Below, piece after piece: positions 17,113 through 25,228 of a stretch of 64,000 nt of DNA. A program made the position numbers and the translations under genes. The notes beneath the pieces were generated by a model. It made no database searches. It had not been told where the DNA came from and saw only the letters and a list, made by a program, of their open reading frames with translations. Numbering within the stretch: the stretch's first letter is position 1; each line of letters starts with the position of its first letter. Source of the stretch: Pseudomonas viridiflava (GTDB lineage: Bacteria; Pseudomonadota; Gammaproteobacteria; Pseudomonadales; Pseudomonadaceae). Where the stretch lies: positions 24,405 to 88,404 of the forward strand of contig NZ_UTHA01000087.1 of assembly GCF_900582195.1 (NCBI RefSeq), given 5' to 3'.

Positions 17113-18090
17113 ATGCACCTCAAAGCGCACCGGTACTTCGCCATGGTCGCCGTGACTGGAAGTTTCTCGGCGACGGCTCGGCACTTCCAAGTGCCGGCGT
17201 CGTCCGTTTCGCGCTTTATCGCGGCGCTTGAGCGAGAGGTGGGTCAGCAGCTTCTTTATCGAAACACCCGCGCAGTCAAACTGACGGACGCGGGCGAGCG
17301 CTATTACCTGCAGATCCGCGAAGTGCTGGAGTTGCTCGATGCCGCTGATGAGGAAATCGCAGGAAAGGGCGCAGAGTTGCGCGGACTCGTGCGGATCAAC
17401 GCTCCGGTTGCGTTCGGCAGTCTGCACATCGTCAAACTGCTCAATGGTCTGTATGACAAGTATCCCGAGCTGACGGTCGAGCTGACAGTCACCGATGCCT
17501 TTATCGACCCGGTTCAGGAGGGCGCCGACGTCATCTTTCGAGTGGGACACCTGGAAGATTCTGGCTTGATCGGCCGGAAAATCTGCGATCAGCAATACGT
17601 TCTGTGCGCCAGTGCGGACTACATAGCGAAGCATGGCCAACCCGCGTCGCCGGCGGATCTGCAGAGTCATGCATGCCTGGTCTACAAGGGAACCGGCGGG
17701 GCGCAGCGCTGGTATTTCAGAAAGCCTGGCAGCGACAAACCCGAGATCATCGATGTCCATGGTCCGCTCAGAAGTAACAATGGGCAGGTGTTGGTGGAGG
17801 CCGCACTGGCGGGCAGGGGTATCGTGTTTTTCCCGTCCTGGCTCTTTAGCCCCGAGAGCTTCAAGAACCGGCAGCTCATTCGGCTTTTACCTGATTGGCA
17901 CGGATCGGTGGAGCAAACGCCGAGCCAGATCCATCTGCTTTCGCCGGAGAATCGTCTGCGATCACAGAAAGTACGTGTGGTGTGGGACTACTTCATCAGC
18001 GCGATCGGTGAACCGCCTTATTGGGATGATCTTGGGGATTGTGCAACCGCGGTAGAAGCTTCCATAGCTTATGGGAGGGATGGCTCATAG
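17113..18090 (+). CDS. LysR family transcriptional regulator
   Basis: 325 residues. The winged HTH (YFAMVAVTGSFSATARHFQ, then VPASSVSRFIAALEREVGQQ) is followed by a CrgA-type effector domain (LRGLVRINAPVAFG...). Start ATG 17113 has GGA 7 bases upstream. It follows the ene-reductase, so control of that gene is plausible. About 18 codons at the C-terminus (CATAVEASIAYGRDGS) look like extra tail. Confidence 0.85.
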   Translation: MHLKAHRYFAMVAVTGSFSATARHFQVPASSVSRFIAALEREVGQQLLYRNTRAVKLTDAGERYYLQIREVLELLDAADEEIAGKGAELRGLVRINAPVAFGSLHIVKLLNGLYDKYPELTVELTVTDAFIDPVQEGADVIFRVGHLEDSGLIGRKICDQQYVLCASADYIAKHGQPASPADLQSHACLVYKGTGGAQRWYFRKPGSDKPEIIDVHGPLRSNNGQVLVEAALAGRGIVFFPSWLFSPESFKNRQLIRLLPDWHGSVEQTPSQIHLLSPENRLRSQKVRVVWDYFISAIGEPPYWDDLGDCATAVEASIAYGRDGS

Positions 18091-18130
18091 CCGCTATAAT
18101 TGTCGGCCACTAGTGAATTTTGGAATGGAT

Positions 18131-19267
18131 ATGCCACAGGACTCGATAGAAACAGAGGCCACGCTTGCTAAGAGTTATTTTGGCGATACGGAAATGCACC
18201 GTCTGCTGTTAGAAGTGGAGAAGCGGTTTAAAAGCGAAATTGATTTTGAGGGAGAGGGAGAGGGAGAGGGATGTAGTAGAGATATCAGTATCTTCATAAT
18301 CAGGTCATTAAGCGCAATGAGGAATAATTATATCTCTTTTGAGCGTGGTTGCCCTTTTAATATTGAACAAATTGGTCGTACATTCATAGAACAGTTGGAA
18401 AAGACAGAACCTCGGAGCTCTAAAGATTCCGAGCTTTTGGCTGCCTTGTTGTTTCGGTTTGTACAAGAATATGAAGTCTCACTCCCCGGTAACCTTTCTG
18501 AGGAATTAGCGCACGGCCTTAGGATGATGAGAGGGTTGAATTTAGAGTTTCCCGCAGGAAGTCACGTAACATACGGTCAGCACTCTATGTTGATTGGCGT
18601 ACTAAAAAAATATCTTCATCATGAGGATATTGTTGCTATAAAAAAACTTCCGGAAACAATTGAGCGAGCGGTGAAAGCAAACTCTGATAGTGAGCGTATG
18701 CTTGGCGAAAGAGAGGGAAGAGTAGCGAGCCTGACGGGAAAGCTGAAAAAACTAAAAATCGGTTTAGATTTCGTGGAGCTGGTATCGGGCTTTTCACGAA
18801 TGAGGTTTCGAAAGTCACTTGAAAAGCATTTCAATTTCATCTGCTTGCTGTTTCTAGCGTTAATTCTGATATCTCCCGCAACGCTGAAAATATATGCTTA
18901 TTACACTGAGCTAAAAATTCCCGAGATCGATTTGTACACAGCAGTATCGATTGCTGCTTTGGAGTTTGTATTCATATATTTTTTTCGGGTGGCTTTACAT
19001 AATTTTAGAAATGTGAAGGCGCAGATACTTCAACTGGACCTGCGCATAGCTCTACTGCAGTTTATTCAAAGTTATGTGAAGTTTTCGGGAGATGCTAAGG
19101 CCCGAATGGCCTCATCTGGCAATGAAGGTTCCTCCAAGGATTTAACGCTGGATAGATTTGAACAAGTAATTTTCAGTGGCTTGGTGAGTGGGGAGAATGA
19201 TTTGCCCTCAACGTTTGATGGTCTGGAAGGACTGGCAAAAATCATTGAAAAGGTGAGGGGCAAGTGA
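18131..19267 (+). CDS. Hypothetical membrane protein with GAGGGA repeat
   Basis: About 378 residues from ATG 18131 (MPQDSIETEATL; GGA 6 bases upstream); ATG 18125, two codons earlier, is possible. The base composition is far more AT-rich than the host genes on its left, suggesting transfer. Four GAGGGA hexamers (18248-18271) encode Glu-Gly repeats. A long soluble helical domain is followed by two transmembrane helices (FICLLFLALILISPATLKIY and AVSIAALEFVFIYFFRVAL) and a soluble C-terminus. No family is recognised; the two-helix topology resembles the protein at 19814. Confidence 0.65.
   Translation: MPQDSIETEATLAKSYFGDTEMHRLLLEVEKRFKSEIDFEGEGEGEGCSRDISIFIIRSLSAMRNNYISFERGCPFNIEQIGRTFIEQLEKTEPRSSKDSELLAALLFRFVQEYEVSLPGNLSEELAHGLRMMRGLNLEFPAGSHVTYGQHSMLIGVLKKYLHHEDIVAIKKLPETIERAVKANSDSERMLGEREGRVASLTGKLKKLKIGLDFVELVSGFSRMRFRKSLEKHFNFICLLFLALILISPATLKIYAYYTELKIPEIDLYTAVSIAALEFVFIYFFRVALHNFRNVKAQILQLDLRIALLQFIQSYVKFSGDAKARMASSGNEGSSKDLTLDRFEQVIFSGLVSGENDLPSTFDGLEGLAKIIEKVRGK
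18248..18271 (+). repeat. (GAGGGA)4 in-frame microsatellite
   Basis: Four perfect hexamer copies inside the coding region encode (Glu-Gly)4. Copy-number changes would keep the frame and only lengthen the acidic linker. Confidence 0.9.
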
Positions 19268-19399
19268 AACCGAGAAAGTAATGGCCGCCATCAGGATCTT
19301 GGCAGCATCTCTTGAATTCGGTTAGCTCGCTACATGGCAGAAATTTTAGTTGGATGAACCAATTTCGGGCGACCGGCGTGGAACCGGAAGGAGAAGCAG

Positions 19400-19812
19400 A
19401 TGGCAAATAAAACACAACTGGACGCTGTAGAACAGTTACCTATGGCTTTGCAGAAGACACCAGAGATGGATCTCTTCTCGCGTGACGTTTTCCATAACGC
19501 CGTCATCTGGATTATAGGAGGCGATGGCCAGGCGGGTACTTCGCGAAAGACCGCTTCACTAAGTTATTTGGAACTCCTGAAATTACAGCTGAAGTGATGG
19601 TTGATTCAGGCGTGTTCGCCTGGATGCAGAACTGTTTGGCTGAACCGATCAGCGCAAGCCGGACTCAGACAGACACAAAAAGCACTACGGCCAGCAGCAA
19701 ACCGCAGCCGAGCTGCATCGGTGCACGCTTTTGGGGCGCAATGATCATATCTACGTCCATTAATGCAGTAGATAAATGTAGCACATTAATTTTTAGATCA
19801 TCGGGACCATAG
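19400..19812 (+). pseudogene. Possible frameshifted gene
   Basis: A 65-residue frame (MANKTQLDAVEQLPMALQKT..., stop at 19597) has its plausible continuation in another frame: from about 19530 the alternative frame reads GGYFAKDRFTKLFG then MVDSGVFAWMQNCLAEPISA and stops at 19812. GAAGGAGAAGC precedes ATG 19400. The two halves together would make about 137 residues. I do not recognise the product, and a single short real gene at 19400-19597 remains possible. Confidence 0.35.
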
Positions 19813-19813
19813 T

Positions 19814-20716
19814 ATGGACAGTGATAATGGATTTCTAAAAGGGTTTTTGAAAGCACCATATAAATGGTTTGAATCTTTGGTGTTGCCGGGAGAAGAGGAA
19901 GGGGTTCGAAAACTTTTTGGTATTTTTGTTGCTGCTGTCGTTGTAATTTTGATTGTTTTTATTGCCGATGTTGTAATTGCCTTTCGGTCGAGGGGGGAGG
20001 GTTTTTCATCGGGCGTGTTTGGAGACTTTTTCGGAGGGGTGACCAATCCGATCTTGACATTCTTTGCATTTATGGGGCTTTTGATAACTATCACAATACA
20101 AAGGGTAGAGTTGAAAGAGTCTCGTGTCGAGCTGGCTAGATCTGCAAATGCATTGGATCAGCAAGTTGAGCATTTCAAAATGCAAAACTCGGTTGCAACC
20201 TTCTATAAAATGATTGATACGCATATGGCAGCCTTGTTGGCGATAGACTTGGTAGACGATAATAATAAAGTAACGAAGGGGCGTGACTGTATGAAGGTTT
20301 TTTGTAGGCGGCTTCACTCGTCTTTTGTGAAGAATACAGCAGCGCCCGATAGTCCGAATGTTACCGTCATCGGAGTTGTAAATTTAAAGCCAAGCAGAGA
20401 TGAGCTCAAAGGGGTTGTTGTCGCCTTTGCCCATTTTTGGCAGGATGATGGTGAGGAGTTGCAGCAGTATATAGCTGGCGTGGAAATTACGCTGTCATAC
20501 ATTGATTCTTTCTTGAGCGGAAACAAGCTGTACGTAGATATGTATAAGTCGCTTTTTTCGGACTCGGAGAAGTTGTTGATTTTTTATTATGCAGTTGTTT
20601 GTGGTAGCGATCATTTAAAAGGGTTGTTGGTGAAATATTCTTTTTGTATAGGCGTGCCTCAACACAGGCTATTGAACAGAGCCCATGTTGTAGGGTTGTC
20701 AATACTCTCTCTTTGA
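19814..20716 (+). CDS. putAbiC-like membrane protein
   Basis: 300 residues, AT-rich. Two N-terminal transmembrane helices (FGIFVAAVVVILIVFIADVV; ILTFFAFMGLLITITI) flank the motif GVFGDFFGGVTNPILTF. Then come a charged helix (QRVELKESRVELARSAN) and a cytosolic domain with FYKMIDTHMAALL and DSEKLLIFYYAVVCG. This order matches the family called putative phage abortive infection protein (putAbiC), named after lactococcal AbiC; the match is from memory. GGGA lies 7 bases upstream of ATG. It ends at the terminator 20731-20751. Confidence 0.65.
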   Translation: MDSDNGFLKGFLKAPYKWFESLVLPGEEEGVRKLFGIFVAAVVVILIVFIADVVIAFRSRGEGFSSGVFGDFFGGVTNPILTFFAFMGLLITITIQRVELKESRVELARSANALDQQVEHFKMQNSVATFYKMIDTHMAALLAIDLVDDNNKVTKGRDCMKVFCRRLHSSFVKNTAAPDSPNVTVIGVVNLKPSRDELKGVVVAFAHFWQDDGEELQQYIAGVEITLSYIDSFLSGNKLYVDMYKSLFSDSEKLLIFYYAVVCGSDHLKGLLVKYSFCIGVPQHRLLNRAHVVGLSILSL

Positions 20717-20730
20717 AATTTTTATATAAT

Positions 20731-20751
20731 TGCCTGCTTCGGCGGGTTTTT
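20731..20751 (+). terminator. Short intrinsic terminator
   Basis: CCTGC-TTC-GGCGG stem followed by GTTTTT, 15 bases after the stop of the putAbiC-like gene. Confidence 0.65.
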
Positions 20752-21475
20752 ATGCCTGCATAAGAGCATAGGCGTAGGTGTCCAGATAGGGAACCATCGT
20801 GAGAACAGTGGCATTACAAGCCGAAGTCGCCGGTTGAGTTGAGCGACAGCTTGCGCCTGACCAATCCAAGCTGCCTCTTATAGGATTTAAAGCTAATATT
20901 TTTGCTTATAAAACAGGGGCCAGCCATTGCAAATGCGGTCTCGGGCACCTCCTCTCCAGCTCTCTCCATCAGATGCGGTCTATGAAGTTTTTTAGCCTGC
21001 GCTGCAGGTTATCGATCAACCTATATATAGACAGTCCGAGCATCGGCAAAATATCACTGGAGCGTTTATGACCGCATTTGATCGACTGCATACTTCATTT
21101 GAAAGTTAATAATTTGCCGAAAGCGGTCTACCGTAAACGTCCTAGCAACTGTGGATTCAACCGGTCGATAGTCCTAAGAGCGCCGCGTACGTTCTCAGCC
21201 TCATCAATTGATCCGTGCTGCTCGACTCAATTGGACGGCTCGATGCTCGCCGATTTAGGGTGTGCTGGTTTTCGTTAATCTTGAGGTGCAGTCAGGGCTG
21301 CAGCTCAGAGTTGGGCACTTTGGTTTCCTCCGTGGACGAAACCCGCGCGACAGGGAGACTGGTTTGAAATGGCAGAATGCCAAGGAGGAGAGATAAAAAG
21401 CGCAGCTTATGGAACGCGTCGACAAAAGTTATGGAAAGCATCTGTTGCGCCAAATATTTTCGACGGCGCCAGAAA
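20752..21475. other. Gene-poor region next to the attachment site
   Basis: About 720 bp without a convincing gene. Short open frames (for example 21078-21278) lack ribosome sites and family features. Mixed composition suggests decayed remnants of earlier insertions at the tRNA-Ser locus. Confidence 0.5.
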
Positions 21476-21507
21476 CGACAAAGCCCTGAATAATCAGGGC
21501 TTTGTCG
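21476..21507 (-). terminator. Terminator of the tRNA-Ser locus
   Basis: Perfect 14-bp inverted repeat CGACAAAGCCCTGA / TCAGGGCTTTGTCG with loop ATAA, just past the CCA end of the tRNA-Ser fragment on the minus strand. Confidence 0.85.
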
Positions 21508-21517
21508 GTACAAAATA

Positions 21518-21579
21518 TGGCGGAGGCGATGGGATTCGAACTCATGGACCTGTTACAGTCGACGGTTTTCAAGACCGCT
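21518..21579 (-). other. attL: 3' half of tRNA-Ser(TGA)
   Basis: Read on the minus strand this is a tRNA-Ser from the anticodon arm to CCA: GCGGTCTTGAAAACCGTCGA, the variable arm, GAGTTCGAATCCC and CGCCTCC-G-CCA. The 5' half is missing: the bases that should encode GGAGGCG, the D-arm and its neighbours (21580-21640) do not match. The integrase gene begins about 120 bp further in. This is the duplicated 3' tRNA end left by integration; the complete tRNA should lie at attR beyond the window. Confidence 0.85.
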
Positions 21580-21700
21580 ATGGAAAGCCGCCGAATACGC
21601 GGCGTCAGACGTTTTTTCGTTCCAATACTTTTGTTTTGAAGCACCTCTGCAGACCGCATTCTACAACGGGCGTGTTTCGAGTTATGGAACGCATTTTTGC

Positions 21701-22750
21701 CTATTTTGAGGGTTTGGCGATCGCGCCGACACGGCGATAAACCCGCTCAGTAATGTCGCCTTTTGTATGCCCGAGCAACAGGCTGGCGTCACCAACATCG
21801 CTGATTTCCGACGCCGCTTTCGGCCGAATATCCCGGAACTGGAATTCACCGATCCGCTTAGCCAGCAGCTCGTCTCCCTGCTCAAGAACTTCTAGTTTTG
21901 CCTTCTCCCGCGCCGCGTCCCATCGCTTCCTCAGCATCGTCGCAGTCATCCGTTTACCGCTCCGGTTGATGATCAGGTAGCTCGAAACGTGCCCTGCGTT
22001 TCGCTCTGTGATTGCCGCGATCAAAATGCCAAGGCTGTTTGCCTCTCCGGCGGTCGTCATCTGAATGCGCAGCTTTTTGTGCGTCTTGTTCTGTTGAACA
22101 GTCAGATACCCGCCTTCAACATCATCCTTCCGCATAACCAGCACATCTGCCGGCCTTTGCCCGGTCAGATAGGCCAGGTCCATCGCTTCCTTCAGCTCCT
22201 GAGCTGCCTTCTTGTACACCGCCTCCCAAACCACGTCATTCGCGTAGTAGTCCCTCGGCGTCTCCTTGTTCTTGCGCACGCCTTGGCAAGGGTTTTCCTT
22301 CGTCGTCAGTCCCCATTCCCGGGCAATGTTGAAAATGTGGGAGAGAGTAGCTATCTCGCGGTTCGCCCGGACCTTCGCCGAACGTGCGTCTCGGTAGCCA
22401 GCAATTGTTGCTGGCGTGATCGAGTCGATCGGGGCGCTGTCGAACATCGGCCGAAGCTGCTTGATTTCTGCCAAATTGTCCTTCTGCGTGCGCGGCGCTT
22501 TCTTTGGCACCACATCACGAATGTACCGGTCGAAGATTCCCTTCATGGTTCGCAGGTCGAGCGGTTTTTCCTTGGCTTCGAGTTCGGCCCACTTCAGCCG
22601 AGCTTTGTCGAGATCCTTGCCCAGAGGAACGTCGTTGCCGAGCAGGTCGCGGTAGTAATACGCGGTCCAGGTGCTGCCGTTTTTGCGCTTTCGGGATCGC
22701 TTGTACATTCGAGGCGGTAGGTGTTGGTGCTCGGTCTTGCGGGGGCGCAT
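21701..22750 (-). CDS. int: Tyrosine-type phage integrase
   Basis: 349 residues. The basic N-terminus (RMYKRSRKRKNGS) probably binds arm sites. The core-binding helices cover about 65-150 and the catalytic domain about 170-345. Catalytic residues visible are R199 (LTGQRPADVL), K222 (NKTHKK), R309 in FRDIRPKAASE, H328 (LLGHT) and the nucleophile Y338 (ERVYRR). The first His of the HxxR motif is replaced by Arg306. Its 3' end is next to attL, the normal position for site-specific recombination into tRNA-Ser. Confidence 0.95.
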   Translation of the reverse strand: MRPRKTEHQHLPPRMYKRSRKRKNGSTWTAYYYRDLLGNDVPLGKDLDKARLKWAELEAKEKPLDLRTMKGIFDRYIRDVVPKKAPRTQKDNLAEIKQLRPMFDSAPIDSITPATIAGYRDARSAKVRANREIATLSHIFNIAREWGLTTKENPCQGVRKNKETPRDYYANDVVWEAVYKKAAQELKEAMDLAYLTGQRPADVLVMRKDDVEGGYLTVQQNKTHKKLRIQMTTAGEANSLGILIAAITERNAGHVSSYLIINRSGKRMTATMLRKRWDAAREKAKLEVLEQGDELLAKRIGEFQFRDIRPKAASEISDVGDASLLLGHTKGDITERVYRRVGAIAKPSK

Positions 22751-22751
22751 A

Positions 22752-22994
22752 TCAGTTCACTCGCGAATAGTCAGGCGTCCATGCCGGAGAGGCCGGCGGC
22801 GGGTTCGGATCGGCAATCGTAGGGCTGATCATGCCCAGCTTCATGCGGGCATACATCCGACCCACCAGCGGGCGCTTGCCGCGGCTTTCGACGTACACCC
22901 ACTGGCGATCGATCAGCCAGCGCCGCTGGTAGGCCCTGGCCTTGTAGCCGGTGAGTTCGGCCAGCTCCTCGTCGGAGAGAATTTCAGTTTCCAT
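22752..22994 (-). CDS. DUF4224 protein, possible excisionase
   Basis: 80 residues starting METEILSDEELAELTGYK, the DUF4224 signature, followed by AYQRRWLIDRQWVYVESRGKRP and a Pro-rich tail. The N-terminal part looks like a winged-helix motif. It ends one base before the integrase start codon, so the two are coupled. DUF4224 proteins habitually sit beside phage integrases; a recombination-directionality (Xis) role is inferred from position. Confidence 0.8.
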   Translation of the reverse strand: METEILSDEELAELTGYKARAYQRRWLIDRQWVYVESRGKRPLVGRMYARMKLGMISPTIADPNPPPASPAWTPDYSRVN

Positions 22995-23037
22995 TGTGAT
23001 GCTCCATGCCGCGCGTGGCGGCAGAAGGTGGGATGGG

Positions 23038-23397
23038 TTATGCGGCTTGGCGACGTGCCTGAGCTGCGTTTCTGCGTCGAGCCATGAGCAGTTGCAATCG
23101 ATAAGTCCGGAACCGCCGGCCATCTTGCGACCTGATTTCTTGAGCCAAGTCGGCCAAGTCCTCGTCGAGCCGGCCGAAGTAGTAGAGGTGCTCGCCATCA
23201 CCCATCCACTCGGGCTGAGCGATCGCCCAGACGCGCGCTTCGAGGCAGGGCATGCAGGTTTTGCAGGAATCCATGCGCCCATCCCAGCAGCCAGACACAA
23301 GCTGGTATTTCTGGCCCGGCTCAATCAGGCCGTAGCACTCGCCGCACTTGTGCTGCTTGCGCGCGGTGGGCGTGGTTTCGGTTTGGAAATCGGACAT
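23038..23397 (-). CDS. Cys-rich phage hypothetical protein
   Basis: 119 residues from ATG 23397 (MSDFQTETTPTARKQHKCGE). Two Cys pairs, CGECYG and CKTCMPC, about 30 residues apart form a probable zinc-binding site. The C-terminal half is helical and basic (RLQLLMARRRNAAQARRQ). It is part of the leftward early operon; function unknown. Confidence 0.7.
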   Translation of the reverse strand: MSDFQTETTPTARKQHKCGECYGLIEPGQKYQLVSGCWDGRMDSCKTCMPCLEARVWAIAQPEWMGDGEHLYYFGRLDEDLADLAQEIRSQDGRRFRTYRLQLLMARRRNAAQARRQAA

Positions 23398-23445
23398 AAC
23401 GAATCCTCGCCCGCCGTACACCGGCAGGCTGTTGAGTGGTTGGGG

Positions 23446-23763
23446 TTATTGCTGGAACAGTTCGGCGGGGACGTTGACTGTGGCGCCGCGCGTGGCGAAG
23501 ACCACGGCGCGGAACACTGCGATGGTTCGGGTTTCGCCGGACTGGCGATTGAACGGATCGTTGGTGAGGTCTGCCAGCCATGGGTGACGATGGCCAATTT
23601 CGACCCAGACGCTGTACTTCGTGATCAGTTGCTCGGCGTCGGGCAGTGCGAAGAGTTGCAGCTGTCCGGCGGTTGGTTGCTGATCACCCTCAATCGCGCT
23701 GATTGCCCACTCAAGCGCCGGGCCGGCCAGTTCCTCGGTGCGGACGCCGACCAAGCGGCTCAT
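23446..23763 (-). CDS. NinX-like protein (DUF2591)
   Basis: 105 residues. The opening VRTEELAGPALEWAISAIEG matches the DUF2591/NinX pattern (L-x-GPALDWAVA), as does the segment SVWVEIGHRHPWLADLTNDP. These small proteins are common in lambdoid phages and have no defined activity. Its ATG overlaps the stop of the tiny upstream frame at 23760-23816. Confidence 0.75.
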   Translation of the reverse strand: MSRLVGVRTEELAGPALEWAISAIEGDQQPTAGQLQLFALPDAEQLITKYSVWVEIGHRHPWLADLTNDPFNRQSGETRTIAVFRAVVFATRGATVNVPAELFQQ

Positions 23764-23816
23764 AACCGCCGGACTTTGTAGCAGTAGACGTAGGTGAACC
23801 AGGCCAGGGCGATCAA
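23760..23816 (-). CDS. 18-residue hydrophobic peptide, coupled on both sides
   Basis: Between the stop of the 164-residue gene and the start of the NinX-like gene, a TTG-started frame encodes an 18-residue peptide, largely one membrane-length hydrophobic stretch with a KVRRL tail. Its TTG overlaps the preceding TGA (TTGA) and its TGA overlaps the following ATG (ATGA). Nothing proves it is translated, but the double four-base overlap leaves no non-coding gap. It could be a coupling peptide or a small membrane protein. Confidence 0.3.
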   Translation of the reverse strand: MIALAWFTYVYCYKVRRL

Positions 23817-24307
23817 GGCGTCACCTCTGAGGCTTCTGGAATATCCTCGAACTTGTAAGTTTTGATGACGCGCTCTTCGACGCCGGAGACCTTGATGAAT
23901 TTCGCCTCCTCAACCCAAGGGTAGGAGTCTGGCTCGCCGTGCTTGCCGCCGCCGCTCATCTCACAAAAGGCAAGAGCACGGCCATCGGGCAGGATGAAGG
24001 CCCTCACATCGACCTCGTAGTTGCGCTCCCAACTGTAGTGGCACCAAGAAGGAACTCCGTGGGCATCTACTGCGCTGTAACGCACTTCGTTCACCGCATC
24101 ATCGTGCGAGGTCTCATCGTAAAGCTGATCCAGATCCTCGCCGGACATGGACGCCAAATCTTCAAGCGTAACGAGCCCATTTGGTGCATCGCGTAGGCTG
24201 TCGTACTTGTAGCCGAAAGCATCGATTCCGTGATGCATCACCAGCAGCTTTGCCGTCTGGCTTGCAGTGAGCGTGTTGAGTGAGTGGTGGATGTTTTCAT
24301 CGAGCAT
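23813..24307 (-). CDS. Phage hypothetical protein
   Basis: 164 residues, acidic, soluble. The N-terminus (MLDENIHHSLNTLTASQTAK) is helical; the middle contains WCHYSWERNYEVDVRAFILP and the end KFIKVSGVEERVIKTYKFED. No family recognised. It is in the leftward early operon, with a 12-G tract about 36 bases upstream of its start. Confidence 0.65.
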   Translation of the reverse strand: MLDENIHHSLNTLTASQTAKLLVMHHGIDAFGYKYDSLRDAPNGLVTLEDLASMSGEDLDQLYDETSHDDAVNEVRYSAVDAHGVPSWCHYSWERNYEVDVRAFILPDGRALAFCEMSGGGKHGEPDSYPWVEEAKFIKVSGVEERVIKTYKFEDIPEASEVTP

Positions 24308-24342
24308 AGGGGTTCCTTGCCGCTATAGCGGCTGACTTTGAA

Positions 24343-24354
24343 GGGGGGGGGGGG
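24343..24354. repeat. 12-base G homopolymer
   Basis: A run of 12 G lies in the 216-bp gap between the divergent genes at 24307 (minus) and 24524 (plus). Such tracts are slippage-prone in replication; here it could alter promoter spacing for either gene. Confidence 0.85.
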
Positions 24355-24523
24355 AGATACTGCGGGGTGCTGGTGAGTACGATACGGTCGATGCGCTTGA
24401 ACTCGGCAAGCATCAGGGCGCCAGCTTTTACTAGTTAACGAGCTGGAGTCGACAGCTTCTAGAGAGCTTCATCGTTTGAATTGGATGGTGGATAATGCCA
24501 GAAACCAATTTTTGGAGTTTTGT

Positions 24524-25228
24524 ATGGCAGAGAATAATGAATGGTCAATTTTCTTGGAGAATCTTGGCAAGGTAGCCGCTTGTTCTGTTGTTCTGGTTGG
24601 CGTTTCTTTTTGTGCTGGATACTTTTCTCTAAAGGGCTATCTGAACTCATTAGGGGCTGGTTGGTTCTTAGGGTTTTACGGTGCCACCGAGTTTGTAGTT
24701 GGTGGTATTTGGTATGCTGCTTTTTTGTTTTTTGGTATGGTTTTAGTGCTGCTTATCGCCAATCTGAGTTGGTTGTCTCAGTTGTGTTTAAGGATTGCTA
24801 GTTTTATTTTAGGAACGTTAGTGGTGGTAATTGGGCTTGTACTTATTATGGGTTTCGGTCGGCAGGAAGCCATGTCGTATCTTGGCACTACGTGGGCTTT
24901 TGCCTTGATTACATTGGTTTGTGCGATAAATATATCTGTTGCCGTTCATGACCAAAGTGGTGGCACTCCGTATTACAGACTTCTTGGACTGCTGTCTGGT
25001 AGTAGCTTTCTTATCTGCATTGTAGTGGTTATTCCGTTGATTAATGGAGATTCGTCTGCTCAGCTCTTGCGCAACAAAGATTCTAAGGTCACGAGCTACG
25101 TTTATAAGGTAGAGGGCGAAAAGAAATTTATTCTGGTTTCAGCTGGCGGTGGAAAGATGCTTGTAGTTGACAATGACATGACAACATTTAGCGTCGTTGA
25201 CCCGTCTACTATCTGGGGGGTCAGATAA
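24524..25228 (+). CDS. Polytopic membrane protein, early-region moron 1
   Basis: 234 residues from ATG 24524, with GGAG 8 bases upstream; the longer frame from 24476 has no ribosome site. About five transmembrane helices are visible (VAACSVVLVGVSFCAGYF; YAAFLFFGMVLVLLIANL; ILGTLVVVIGLVLIMGF; WAFALITLVCAINISVAV; SSFLICIVVVIPLI), then a soluble C-terminal domain of about 60 residues. It is AT-rich and opposite to the surrounding early operon, the hallmarks of a moron. Function unknown; exclusion at the membrane is a guess. Confidence 0.7.
   Translation: MAENNEWSIFLENLGKVAACSVVLVGVSFCAGYFSLKGYLNSLGAGWFLGFYGATEFVVGGIWYAAFLFFGMVLVLLIANLSWLSQLCLRIASFILGTLVVVIGLVLIMGFGRQEAMSYLGTTWAFALITLVCAINISVAVHDQSGGTPYYRLLGLLSGSSFLICIVVVIPLINGDSSAQLLRNKDSKVTSYVYKVEGEKKFILVSAGGGKMLVVDNDMTTFSVVDPSTIWGVR

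Noticed and set aside
15801..17144. A 447-residue minus-strand frame across the ene-reductase
   Set aside because: It mirrors the codons of the old yellow enzyme gene, has no ribosome site and no recognisable domains.
21078..21278. A 66-residue frame next to attL
   Set aside because: No ribosome site, no family features, and it lies in decayed intergenic DNA.
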